From the NCBI GenBank assembly GCA_016235585.1, contig JACRJY010000151.1:1-33350 (forward strand): 33,350 nucleotides of DNA, written 5' to 3'. Made by a program: the position numbers and the translations under genes. The notes beneath the pieces are model-generated. The model had not been told where the DNA came from and ran no database searches. It worked only from the letters and a program-made list of their open reading frames with translations. Positions 15,761-23,686 of this stretch are shown piece by piece. This DNA comes from Verrucomicrobiota bacterium (GTDB taxonomy: Bacteria; Verrucomicrobiota; Verrucomicrobiia; Limisphaerales; JACRJY01). Position 1 is the stretch's first letter; the number at the start of each line of letters is the position of its first letter.

Positions 15761-18547
15761 ATGGCTCGAAAGGAAACCAACGGCGGCTCGGCGGATCGCG
15801 GGTTTGGCGACATCTACGGCATCGTGCTGATCAGCCTCGCGCTGCTCCTGCTCGTCGCCCTCTTTTCCTACGACCGCAATGATCTGGCGATCAACCGCGT
15901 CCCGCCCAACGACCCCACGCACAACCTCATCGGCGGCGTGGGCGCACGCCTCGGCTACGCGCTGTTTTTTGTGACGGGTGCGGCGGCGTATCTGCTGCCG
16001 GTGCTGCTGCTGGGCTTCGGGCTGGCGTTTTTTTTCAACGCCTTCGCCTATCTGCGCCGTTGCTGGGTCTGGGCGGTGGTGTTCATGGTGTGCTTCATGG
16101 GGATGCTGGACCTCTACAGCGACTGGTTCGCGGGCATCAAGGCGCACCTGGATTCCGGCAGCTCCGGCGGGTTCATCGGCCTGCATTTGAACAATTATCT
16201 CTTCGACCACTTCGGCAAGGTGGGCGCGACGATGGTGTTCATGACGCTGTATCTGATCAGCCTGTTCTTCCTCTCGAACCTCCAGTTGTTCGACTGGCTG
16301 CGCGGCCTGCGCGCGCCGAAGGATGAATTCAAGCCCGACGCGACTGACGAGGAGAAGTCACTCGAACGCCGTGCGCGCGACCTGGAGAAGGAGGCCCGGC
16401 GGTTGCAGCAGCAGATGGACAAGACCGCCCGCGCGGAAAAATCCGCCATGGAAAAAACCGGATCCGCGCCCGAAGAAGAATCCGCCACCGCCGGTCTCGG
16501 CGCGGATTTGCAGCCCGTGCCGGAACCCACTGTGCGCGACTTGAGCATCCCGCAGCCGCACCAGATTGCCGCAGCGGCGGAACGGGCCACCGCCGAAAAG
16601 CTCGCGGAAAAATCCTCCCGCTCGCGGTCGAAGAAGGACGCCGAACCCAAGCCCGAGCCGAAGGTGGATGCGAGCGCCGTGGAAGGCGAGGTCATCCCCG
16701 CCGAGGAAATCAAGGCCGCGAAGGTGGAGGATATTTTGGGCCGCCCGTCCGAGGCCAAGCCGCCGGAGCCGGTCATCACGATTGACGGCTCTTCGAGCAA
16801 AGCAGAGACCGTCGCGATGGCGGCGGAAGTCGCCACGCCGGACAAGCCGGTTGAGGAAGCGAAGCCCGCCACCGGCGAAGCACCTGCCGCCGATGTTCCG
16901 CCCGCGCCGCCCGCGCCCAGGCCGCGGCCCGCGCCGAAAAAGCCCAAGCCCATCACCGTTGCGTCCACGCCGCTCATTGGGAATTACCGGCTGCCGCCGC
17001 TGGATTTCCTCCAGATGCCCGACATGACGGTGAAGCCCACGGAGTCGAAGGAGGAATTGATGGCCAACGCGCAGTTGATGCGGAACACGCTCGCGCAATT
17101 TGACATCGAGGTTTCCCTCGGCGACATCACCAAAGGCCCGACCATCACGCGCTACGAGCTGCATCCCGCGCCCGGCGTGAAGCTGGAAAAAATCACCGCG
17201 CTCTCCAACAACATCGCCGCCGCGCTCAAGGCCGAGCGCATCCACATCCTCGCGCCCGTGCCGGGCAAAAGCTCCGTCGGCATCGAGGTGCCGAACCTCG
17301 TCAAGACCAAGGTCATCATGCGCGACCTGCTCGAGTCCGATGAATGGAGGAACTCGAAGGCGCGCATTCCGCTCGCGCTCGGCAAGGATGTCTATGGCCA
17401 TCCCATCATCGCCGACCTCGCGGAAATGCCGCACCTGCTCATCGCCGGCAGCACCGGTTCGGGCAAGTCCGTCTGCATCAACGCCATCGTCGCGTCGCTG
17501 CTCTACCGGTTTTCCCCCGACCAGCTCCGGTTCGTGATGATTGACCCGAAGGTTGTCGAGTTGCAGCAATACAACGCGCTGCCGCACCTCGTCGTCCCGG
17601 TGGTCACCGACCCGAAGAAGGTCATCCTCGCGCTGCGTTGGGTTGTGCAGGAAATGGAGAAGCGCTACAAGATTTTCGCCCGCGTCGGCGTGCGCAACAT
17701 CAAATCGTTCAACGAGCGGCCCAAGGACAAGCCGCTCCCGCCCGCCGAGCCGGAACTGCCGCTCACCGCCAAGAAGGACAAGGTCGAGCCTGGCTCCGAG
17801 GGCTTCGCCGTCGAGGTGGACGAGGAAATCGTCATCCCGCGCGAGGAGGACATCGTCATCCCGGAAAAACTTTCCTACGTCGTCGTCATCATTGACGAAC
17901 TGGCGGATCTGATGCTCGTCGCGCCCGCCGACGTGGAGATGGCGATTGCCCGCATCACGCAGATGGCGCGCGCGGCGGGGATTCACTGCATCGTCGCCAC
18001 GCAGCGGCCTTCCGTGGACGTCATCACCGGCGTCATCAAGGCGAACATCCCCGCGCGCATCGCCTTTCAGGTCGCGGCGAAGGTGGACTCGCGGACGATT
18101 CTCGACGCGATGGGCGCGGACAAACTGCTCGGCAAGGGCGACATGCTCTACCTGCCGCCCGGCAGCGCGAAGCTCAACCGCGCGCAGGGCGTCCTCATCA
18201 CGGATCAGGAGATTCAAAGCTGCGTGGACTTCATCGCGCAGCAGGGCAAGCCCAGCTACGAGATGGAAATTCACAAGCAGCTTTCCAAACCGGTCAGCAG
18301 CCTCGATAACGAGAGCGGCTGCGGCGAGGACGAGGAACTCATCGAGCAGTGCATCGAAGTCATCCGCAGCGAGCAGAAGGCCAGCGTGTCGCTGCTGCAA
18401 CGCCGCCTCAAGCTCGGCTACGGCCGCGCCGCGCGCATCATGGACGAACTCGAGGGCCGCGGCATCGTCGGCCCCAGCAAGGGCGCGGAGCCGCGCGACA
18501 TCCTCATTGACCTCGACGGCGGCGGCGCGGACGGGGCAGGGCAGTAG
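15761..18547 (+). CDS. ftsK: DNA translocase FtsK/SpoIIIE
   Basis: This 928-residue septal DNA pump clears and sorts chromosome ends at division. The N-terminus has four hydrophobic membrane helices between about residues 20 and 180. A long acidic, Ala/Pro-rich linker (about 190-400) leads to the motor. Walker A is GSTGSGKS at 563-570 and Walker B is VVVIIDELADL at about 704-714. A C-terminal winged-helix gamma domain (about 856-925) would read oriented chromosomal sequences. Just before Walker B there is an acidic insertion with two near-repeats (EEIVIPREEDIVIPEK) that is longer than in the E. coli motor. The gene is followed 16 nt later by a HAD-family gene. Confidence 0.95.
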   Translation: MARKETNGGSADRGFGDIYGIVLISLALLLLVALFSYDRNDLAINRVPPNDPTHNLIGGVGARLGYALFFVTGAAAYLLPVLLLGFGLAFFFNAFAYLRRCWVWAVVFMVCFMGMLDLYSDWFAGIKAHLDSGSSGGFIGLHLNNYLFDHFGKVGATMVFMTLYLISLFFLSNLQLFDWLRGLRAPKDEFKPDATDEEKSLERRARDLEKEARRLQQQMDKTARAEKSAMEKTGSAPEEESATAGLGADLQPVPEPTVRDLSIPQPHQIAAAAERATAEKLAEKSSRSRSKKDAEPKPEPKVDASAVEGEVIPAEEIKAAKVEDILGRPSEAKPPEPVITIDGSSSKAETVAMAAEVATPDKPVEEAKPATGEAPAADVPPAPPAPRPRPAPKKPKPITVASTPLIGNYRLPPLDFLQMPDMTVKPTESKEELMANAQLMRNTLAQFDIEVSLGDITKGPTITRYELHPAPGVKLEKITALSNNIAAALKAERIHILAPVPGKSSVGIEVPNLVKTKVIMRDLLESDEWRNSKARIPLALGKDVYGHPIIADLAEMPHLLIAGSTGSGKSVCINAIVASLLYRFSPDQLRFVMIDPKVVELQQYNALPHLVVPVVTDPKKVILALRWVVQEMEKRYKIFARVGVRNIKSFNERPKDKPLPPAEPELPLTAKKDKVEPGSEGFAVEVDEEIVIPREEDIVIPEKLSYVVVIIDELADLMLVAPADVEMAIARITQMARAAGIHCIVATQRPSVDVITGVIKANIPARIAFQVAAKVDSRTILDAMGADKLLGKGDMLYLPPGSAKLNRAQGVLITDQEIQSCVDFIAQQGKPSYEMEIHKQLSKPVSSLDNESGCGEDEELIEQCIEVIRSEQKASVSLLQRRLKLGYGRAARIMDELEGRGIVGPSKGAEPRDILIDLDGGGADGAGQ

Positions 18548-18563
18548 TCAGCGTTGCCGCTCC

Positions 18564-19649
18564 ATGCTTCGGAACATCATCTTCGACTGGTCGGGCACGC
18601 TGGTGGATGACCTGCCCGCCGTGCTGCGCGCGACGAACCACGTCTTCACGCAGGCGGGCCGGCCCGAAATGTCGCTCGATGAGTTCCGCGCGGAGTTCTG
18701 CCTGCCATTCACGCCGTTCTACGACCGCCATCTGCCGGGCGTGCCGATGGAGCAGTTGGAGAAATGGTTCCACGAAAAATTCCGCGAAGTGCAGGATCTC
18801 GTCGAGCCGCTGCCGCACGCACGCGAGTTTCTCGTCTTCTGCCGCGCGCGCGGGTTGCGGACGTTTCTCTTGAGCAGCGTGCATCCCAGCCACTGGGAGA
18901 CGCAGGCCGCGCGCACGGACTTTGGCGGGTTCATTGACCGGCCCTACGTTGGCGTGCTGGACAAGCGCAAGGTGATTCACCAGATACTCACCGAGAACAG
19001 CCTCGACCCGCGCGCGACGGTGTTCATCGGCGACATGCAGCACGACATCGAGACCGCGCGGCATGGCGGCATCCATTCCGTCGCGGTGCTGACGGGCTTT
19101 AACAAGCTCGAACAGCTTCGCGCCGCCGCGCCCGACCTCATCGTGGAGCATCTCGGTGAACTGCGCGAACGGCTGGAGCGCGGCGAGATGCGGCTGAATC
19201 CAGAATCCAGAATTCAGAATCCAGGATTGCTTCCCGTTTCGACGGTGGGCGGTTTGATTTTCGACGCCGCCGGGCGCGTGCTGATGATTCGCACGCAGAA
19301 GTGGTCGAATCTCTGGGGCATCCCCGGCGGCAAAATCAAGTTCGGCGAAACTTCCGAGGACGCGCTGCGCCGCGAACTGAAGGAGGAGACCGGGTTGGAC
19401 ATCGCGGCCATCCGCTTCGCGCTCGTGCAGGATTGCATCTGCTCGCGGGAATTTTACCGTGACGCGCATTTCATCCTGCTCAACTACACCTGTCGCGCGG
19501 CGGGCCATTCCCCGCCCGTGACGCTGAACGACGAGGCGCAGGAATTCCGCTGGGTGACGCTGGTCGAGGCGCGGCGGATGGAGTTGAACACGCCGACGCG
19601 CGTGCTGCTCGAAGCGGTGGACGGCGGCACGCCCCGGGCGGCGTTGTAG
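18564..19649 (+). CDS. Fused HAD-like hydrolase and NUDIX hydrolase
   Basis: This 361-residue frame joins two enzymes. Residues 1-210 are a HAD hydrolase: motif I is FDWSGTLVD with nucleophile D8, a lysine is near 134, and motif IV is FIGDMQHDIETA near 157. The usual second aspartate of motif I is serine (S10). Residues about 225-361 are a NUDIX domain with an intact box from about 254 (GGKIKFGETSEDALRRELKE, then ETG). The linker is encoded by four heptamers at 19196-19223. By calculation, loss of one heptamer would put a TGA at 19255 in frame and leave a HAD-only protein of 228 residues. Substrates are not readable. The two parts could be phosphatase and nucleotide pyrophosphohydrolase. Confidence 0.82.
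   Translation: MLRNIIFDWSGTLVDDLPAVLRATNHVFTQAGRPEMSLDEFRAEFCLPFTPFYDRHLPGVPMEQLEKWFHEKFREVQDLVEPLPHAREFLVFCRARGLRTFLLSSVHPSHWETQAARTDFGGFIDRPYVGVLDKRKVIHQILTENSLDPRATVFIGDMQHDIETARHGGIHSVAVLTGFNKLEQLRAAAPDLIVEHLGELRERLERGEMRLNPESRIQNPGLLPVSTVGGLIFDAAGRVLMIRTQKWSNLWGIPGGKIKFGETSEDALRRELKEETGLDIAAIRFALVQDCICSREFYRDAHFILLNYTCRAAGHSPPVTLNDEAQEFRWVTLVEARRMELNTPTRVLLEAVDGGTPRAAL
19196..19223 (+). repeat. Heptamer array GAATCCA x4 (one unit GAATTCA) inside the HAD-NUDIX gene
   Basis: Four contiguous 7-nt units, GAATCCA, GAATCCA, GAATTCA and GAATCCA, lie exactly at the domain boundary and encode NPESRIQNP. The same words recur at 32408 and 32572. Confidence 0.95.
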
Positions 19650-19759
19650 GCGGGTTGAAGCCTGTCGCCTGTCTTCGCCCGCCTTTCCGTGTTGAGGTGA
19701 TTTCCCGCCGATTTCAAGCTTGCCTTTTCGCGCCGCCGCCGAATGATTTGCGCCCTTGT

Positions 19760-20560
19760 ATGAATTCTGAACAAACACAGACGACTTCGACTTCCCGCTC
19801 GCTGGAACTGCTGGCGTGGGCCGAGGTCAACAAAAAGAAGCTCCTCTACGGCGTGGCCGGGGCGGCGGCGCTGGGGCTGCTCGCCTTTTTTTACAGCCAC
19901 CATAAGGCGCAGCAGGAGCTCGACGCGGGCACGGAAGTCGTGCAACTCGGCCGCACGGTGGACGCCAGCGGGCGCATCGTCCCGCCGGGCGCCTCGGCCT
20001 ATCTGAAGCTCGCGCAAACCCACAGCGGCACGGCGGCGGGCGAACGGGCGCTGCTGCTGGCGGCGGGCGGCTACTTCACCGGCGGACAGTTCGGCGAGGC
20101 GAAGAACACCTTCGAGCAGTTCACGCGCGAGTTTCCCAACAGCCGGTTCGCGGCGACGGCGGCCTTTGGCCTGGCGGCGTCCCTCGATGGCAGCGGCGAC
20201 ACGGACAAGGCGCTCGCCGCCTATGAAACCGTCGTGAGCAGCCACGCGACCGATCCCATCGCGCAGCAGGCGAAGGTCGCCATGGGCGTGCTTTACGAGG
20301 CGAAGAGGCAGCCGGAGAAGGCGCTGAAACTCTACGAGGAAGTCATCAAGGCGAAGAACTCCTCCTGGGGCACCGAGGCCGAGATGCGGAAGGAGCGCCT
20401 GCAGGCGCAGATGGCCGCGCCGAAGTTCAGCGCGCCGATGGCCCCCCCGACCGGACTGCTCGCTCCCGCCGCGCCGACACCCGCGCCAGCCAATGTCAAA
20501 ATCGCTCCCGCGCCCGCCACTCCGCCGGTCAAAGCCCCCGCCCCGGCCAACAAGAAATAA
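19760..20560 (+). CDS. Single-pass membrane protein with tetratricopeptide-like repeats (YfgM-like)
   Basis: This 266-residue protein has a short cytosolic N-terminus and one transmembrane helix at about 28-44 (LLYGVAGAAALGLLAFFY). A periplasmic region of TPR-like helical pairs follows (AGERALLLAAGGYFTGGQF, then EAKNTFEQFTREFPNS, then KALAAYETVVSSH, then KALKLYEEVIK). The tail from about 215 is rich in Ala, Pro and Lys. The layout resembles YfgM/BamD-type scaffolds that work near the Sec translocon or outer-membrane assembly, but the role is an inference. I start at the ATG at 19760; the open frame upstream to 19655 lacks protein-like character. The stop is 2 nt before the channel gene. Confidence 0.75.
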   Translation: MNSEQTQTTSTSRSLELLAWAEVNKKKLLYGVAGAAALGLLAFFYSHHKAQQELDAGTEVVQLGRTVDASGRIVPPGASAYLKLAQTHSGTAAGERALLLAAGGYFTGGQFGEAKNTFEQFTREFPNSRFAATAAFGLAASLDGSGDTDKALAAYETVVSSHATDPIAQQAKVAMGVLYEAKRQPEKALKLYEEVIKAKNSSWGTEAEMRKERLQAQMAAPKFSAPMAPPTGLLAPAAPTPAPANVKIAPAPATPPVKAPAPANKK

Positions 20561-20562
20561 CC

Positions 20563-21246
20563 ATGAACCAGAACTTGACAAAACAAATGGTCGCCGAGTT
20601 CATCGGCACGTTCGCGCTCATCTTCATTGGCATCGGCGCGATTCACCATCTTGGCTCCGTTCCCGGCGGACTGCTCGGCATCGCGCTGGCGCACGGCCTG
20701 ACCATCGCGGTGATGGTGTCGGCGACGGGCGGAATTTCCGGCGGGCACTTGAATCCCGCCGTCACCTTTGGCCTGCTCGTCGGTGGAAAAATCAGTTGCA
20801 AAGACTCCGTCGCCTACTGGATCGCGCAGCTCGCCGGCGGCACGGTGGCCGCGCTGCTCGCCGGCAACCTGATCGCGACCGGCGGCGAGTCGGCTTCGCA
20901 GATCACCATCGCCGGCACGCCCGCCCTCGGCAAAGGCGTCAGCACCGGCGCGGCCATCGGCATCGAGGCGGTGCTCACGTTCTTCCTCGTCTTCGTGGTC
21001 TATGGCTCGGCGGTGGACGTGCGCGCGCCCAAGATTGGCGGCCTCGCCATCGGCCTCACCGTGGCGCTGGACATTTTGTTCGGCGGCCCGCTCACCGGCG
21101 GCGCGATGAACGTCGCGCGCTGGTTCGGCCCCGCGCTCGCGGCGGGCAACTGGAAGGACGCCATTGTCTATATCGCCGGCCCGCTGCTCGGCGGCGGACT
21201 CGCCGGTTTGATTTACGGACGGTTCCTCATCAAGGAATCGAAGTAA
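20563..21246 (+). CDS. MIP/aquaporin-family channel with altered second NPA motif
   Basis: This 227-residue channel has six hydrophobic helices and the two half-helix loops of the major intrinsic protein family. The first pore motif is intact (GGHLNPAVTFG, N64-P65-A66). The second is GGAMNVARWFGPAL, so the canonical NPA reads NVA (N183-V184-A185). The selectivity arginine after it (R186) is kept. Family members conduct water, glycerol or other small neutral solutes. Narrow-pore features suggest an aquaporin, but substrate choice cannot be settled by eye. It starts 2 nt after the TPR gene and is probably co-transcribed with it. Confidence 0.88.
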   Translation: MNQNLTKQMVAEFIGTFALIFIGIGAIHHLGSVPGGLLGIALAHGLTIAVMVSATGGISGGHLNPAVTFGLLVGGKISCKDSVAYWIAQLAGGTVAALLAGNLIATGGESASQITIAGTPALGKGVSTGAAIGIEAVLTFFLVFVVYGSAVDVRAPKIGGLAIGLTVALDILFGGPLTGGAMNVARWFGPALAAGNWKDAIVYIAGPLLGGGLAGLIYGRFLIKESK

Positions 21247-21300
21247 GTTTTTCCTCGCGCTGCGTTTTGCCCGCCGCCCACGCGGAAGTTTTTTGTTCAC

Positions 21301-21312
21301 GACAATTCGCTC
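21301..21312 (+). promoter_or_regulatory. Possible -10 of ugd (GACAAT-6-ATG)
   Basis: GACAAT at 21301-21306 ends 6 nt before the ATG. No good -35 is visible. It is recorded because the spacing matches the other start-proximal -10 elements in this window. Confidence 0.25.
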
Positions 21313-22602
21313 ATGAAACTCACCATCATCGGCACCGGCTACGTCGGCCTCGTCACGGGAACGTGCTTCGCCGAGGTCGGCCACCACGTCATCTGCGTGG
21401 ACAATGATGCGAACAAGGTGCGCGTGCTCCAGGGCGGCGGCATCCCGATTTACGAGCCGGGCCTCGAAGAAATGGTGAAGCGGAACGTCGCCGCCGGGCG
21501 TTTGAGTTTCACCGCCAGCACCAAGGAGGGCGTCGAGAAATCCGACGTGATTTTCATCGCCGTGCCCACGCCGCCGCAGCCCGACGGCTCGGTGGACTTG
21601 AGCTTCATCGAAAAGGTCGCGCGCGAAATCGCCGCCGCCATGACGAGCTACAAAATCGTCGTGGACAAAAGCACCGTGCCGGTGAAGACCGGCGAGCAGG
21701 TGGCCGAGACCATCAAGCGCTACTGCAAGGCCAAGGTGGACTTCGACGTGATCAGTAATCCCGAATTCCTCCGTGAAGGCTTCGCCGTCGAGGACTTGAT
21801 GAAGCCCGACCGCATCGTCGTCGGCGTCGGCTCGCAGCGGCCCGTGTCGGCGATGAAGGAAGTTTATTCTCCGTTCAACGCGCCGATCATCATCACCGAC
21901 ATCAACTCCGCCGAGCTGATCAAGCACGCGGCGAACTCCTTCCTTGCGTTGAAAATTTCCTACATCAACGCCATCTCCGTCATCTGCGAGGCCAGCGGCG
22001 CGAACGTCATCGAGGTCGCCAACGGCATGGGGATGGACGCACGCATCGGCCGGCGCTTCCTCGACGCGAGCCTGGGCTTCGGCGGCAGCTGCTTCCCGAA
22101 GGATTTGAGTGCGTTCATCAAGATTGCCGACCAGCTCGGCTATGATTTCCACCTGCTCAAGGAAGTCCAGCGTATCAACGCGCAGCAGATGGACCGTTTC
22201 GTCAAAAAAATCACCGACACGCTCTGGGTGCTGAAGGAAAAGAAAATCGGCGTGCTCGGCCTCGCGTTCAAGCAGAACACCGACGATGTGCGGATGTCGC
22301 CGGCGATTGATCTTTGCCAGCGGTTGCAGAAGGAGGGTGCGACGCTGCGCGTCCACGATCCCAAGGCGATGGACAAGGCCAAGGCCGTGCTCAAGGACGT
22401 CACCTACGTCGCCGACATGAACGAAGTCGCCGACGGCTGCGACGCGCTGGTCATCGCGACCGAGTGGCCGGAATTCAAGAAGCTCGACCTGGAGCGCGCG
22501 CGCAAGGCGCTGTCGCATCCCATCATGTTCGACGGGCGCAATCTTTTCGAGCCCGCCGAGATGGAGCGGCTCGGCTTCATCTACAAGAGCATCGGCAGGT
22601 AA
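21313..22602 (+). CDS. ugd: UDP-glucose 6-dehydrogenase
   Basis: This 429-residue enzyme oxidises UDP-glucose twice with NAD+ to UDP-glucuronate, a precursor for capsule, exopolysaccharide and lipid A or O-antigen sugars. The N-terminal Rossmann motif is IIGTGYVGLVTGTCFAEVGH. The middle domain has FAVEDLMKPDRIVVGV and the catalytic loop GGSCFPKD with the thiol nucleophile C260. The C-terminal UDP-binding domain includes GLAFKQNTDDVRMSPA. Length and motif order match the family exactly. The upstream 66 nt hold only a weak -10-like element. Downstream, the gene ends 1 nt before a pair of heptamer arrays. Confidence 0.95.
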   Translation: MKLTIIGTGYVGLVTGTCFAEVGHHVICVDNDANKVRVLQGGGIPIYEPGLEEMVKRNVAAGRLSFTASTKEGVEKSDVIFIAVPTPPQPDGSVDLSFIEKVAREIAAAMTSYKIVVDKSTVPVKTGEQVAETIKRYCKAKVDFDVISNPEFLREGFAVEDLMKPDRIVVGVGSQRPVSAMKEVYSPFNAPIIITDINSAELIKHAANSFLALKISYINAISVICEASGANVIEVANGMGMDARIGRRFLDASLGFGGSCFPKDLSAFIKIADQLGYDFHLLKEVQRINAQQMDRFVKKITDTLWVLKEKKIGVLGLAFKQNTDDVRMSPAIDLCQRLQKEGATLRVHDPKAMDKAKAVLKDVTYVADMNEVADGCDALVIATEWPEFKKLDLERARKALSHPIMFDGRNLFEPAEMERLGFIYKSIGR

Positions 22603-22603
22603 G

Positions 22604-22688
22604 GATGAAGTATGAGGTATGAGGTATGAAGCGGAGGGAAACCGGCGCGCTGGCCTCCGCTCATCATTCATCCCTCATAACTCATACC
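22604..22688. repeat. Inverted pair of heptamer arrays over the mutT start codon
   Basis: The left array at 22604-22631 is GATGAAG, TATGAGG, TATGAGG and TATGAAG. The right array at 22661-22688 is TCATCAT, TCATCCC, TCATAAC and TCATACC, the reverse-complement family. Inside them, 22611-22629 and 22668-22686 can pair at 17 of 19 positions. The mutT ATG (22626) lies in the left arm and could be hidden in the hairpin. Confidence 0.85.
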
Positions 22689-23090
22689 TCCATCGAAGTC
22701 GCCGCCGGCCTTGTTTTTCGCACGGGCAAACTCCTGATCACCCAGCGCCGTCCGCAGGATCATCTCGGCGGGCTGTGGGAATTTCCCGGTGGCAAGCGTG
22801 AGCCGGGCGAAACTTTTGGGCAGTGTTTGCGGCGCGAGCTTCGCGAGGAGCTTGGCGTCGAGGCCATCGTCGGCGAACTCATCGAGGAACTCACCCACGT
22901 CTACCCGGAGAAGACCGTTCACTTGCAATTCTTCCTCTGCACGCTCGCGGCGGGCAGCCCGGAGCCGCAGCCGCACGGCTGCCACGCGCTCGCCTGGATC
23001 ACCCGCGACGAACTGGAGCGCCATGCGTTCCCCGCCGCCGACGCGCGGCTGCTCCAGCGCCTGCGCGACCACGCCGGCTGGTGGCGGTGA
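22626..23090 (+). CDS. mutT: MutT-like (8-oxo-)dGTP pyrophosphohydrolase, NUDIX family
   Basis: This 154-residue NUDIX hydrolase has a perfect box at about 56-78 (GKREPGETFGQCLRRELREE, then LG). The VFRTGKLLITQRRP and LWEFPGGK segments are typical of MutT, which removes oxidised dGTP from the nucleotide pool and so prevents A:T to C:G mutations. The only in-frame ATG is at 22626, inside a heptamer array, and the right-hand array encodes part of a 22-residue N-terminal extension (SSLITHTS) that other MutT proteins lack. Initiation may use a non-ATG codon further in. It is the second NUDIX domain within 4 kb. Confidence 0.88.
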   Translation: MKRRETGALASAHHSSLITHTSIEVAAGLVFRTGKLLITQRRPQDHLGGLWEFPGGKREPGETFGQCLRRELREELGVEAIVGELIEELTHVYPEKTVHLQFFLCTLAAGSPEPQPHGCHALAWITRDELERHAFPAADARLLQRLRDHAGWWR

Positions 23091-23157
23091 ACCGGGGGTG
23101 GGTTTGAATTCGTCAGGCTGGCTTCGCTGAAAATGGACTTGTAATCCCCATGTGCCG

Positions 23158-23595
23158 ATGGCTGACTCCTCCCCGTCTTTTATCAAAGCTATGCAACCGC
23201 CCCCTTCCTTCGGTGACGTTCCGGGACACAACCGTTCCCCGCAGGTTTTTGTTGTGGATGATCAGCCCATGCTCGCCGAGATGCTCGGCTTCGCCCTGGT
23301 CGCCGCCGGGTTTCGCGTCCGGGCGTGCGATAATCCCAAAGTCGCCCTGCAGGCGTTTCTGGACGCCTCACCGAGACCGGACGTGCTCGTGAGCGACAAC
23401 ATGATGCCGGAGATGAACGGCTGGGAGCTGATCAAGCTTTGCAAAGAGGCGCATCCGCGCCTGAAGACGGTTTCTGCCAGCGGCTCGCTCCACAAGACGC
23501 CTCCCCCCGCCGACGTGTCCCTGGACGGCATCATTCAAAAACCGTTCTCCCCGGCGGAGCTGGTGGTGCTGGTGAAGCAGATTCTGGCGAAATAA
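23158..23595 (+). CDS. Stand-alone response regulator receiver domain (CheY-like)
   Basis: This 145-residue protein is a single receiver domain after a 28-residue Pro-rich lead. The acidic pair is D34-D35 (FVVDDQP), the phosphoacceptor is D80 (VLVSDNMMP), the switch position is S106 or S108 (TVSASGS) and the conserved lysine is K128 (IIQKPFSP). There is no output domain, so it should act by protein contact, as CheY or Spo0F do, in a phosphorelay whose kinase is not in this window. I use the ATG at 23158. A GTG at 23152 is in frame and has TGTAAT exactly 6 nt before it. No nearby partner is visible. Confidence 0.85.
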   Translation: MADSSPSFIKAMQPPPSFGDVPGHNRSPQVFVVDDQPMLAEMLGFALVAAGFRVRACDNPKVALQAFLDASPRPDVLVSDNMMPEMNGWELIKLCKEAHPRLKTVSASGSLHKTPPPADVSLDGIIQKPFSPAELVVLVKQILAK

Positions 23596-23686
23596 TCGCG
23601 CCATGCTTCCGCCGTGAAAAGGCTGCCCGCCCGCCGCCGCCCGTGCAAACTCTGGCTGGACTGACCGGGAGGAAACCAGTGTTCAC

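Noticed and set aside
16358..18400. A 680-codon minus-strand frame opposite ftsK
   Set aside because: It is antisense to Walker A/B-bearing ftsK and has no domain of its own.
20332..22671. A 779-codon minus-strand frame opposite the channel gene and ugd
   Set aside because: It covers two confident genes and has shadow-type composition.
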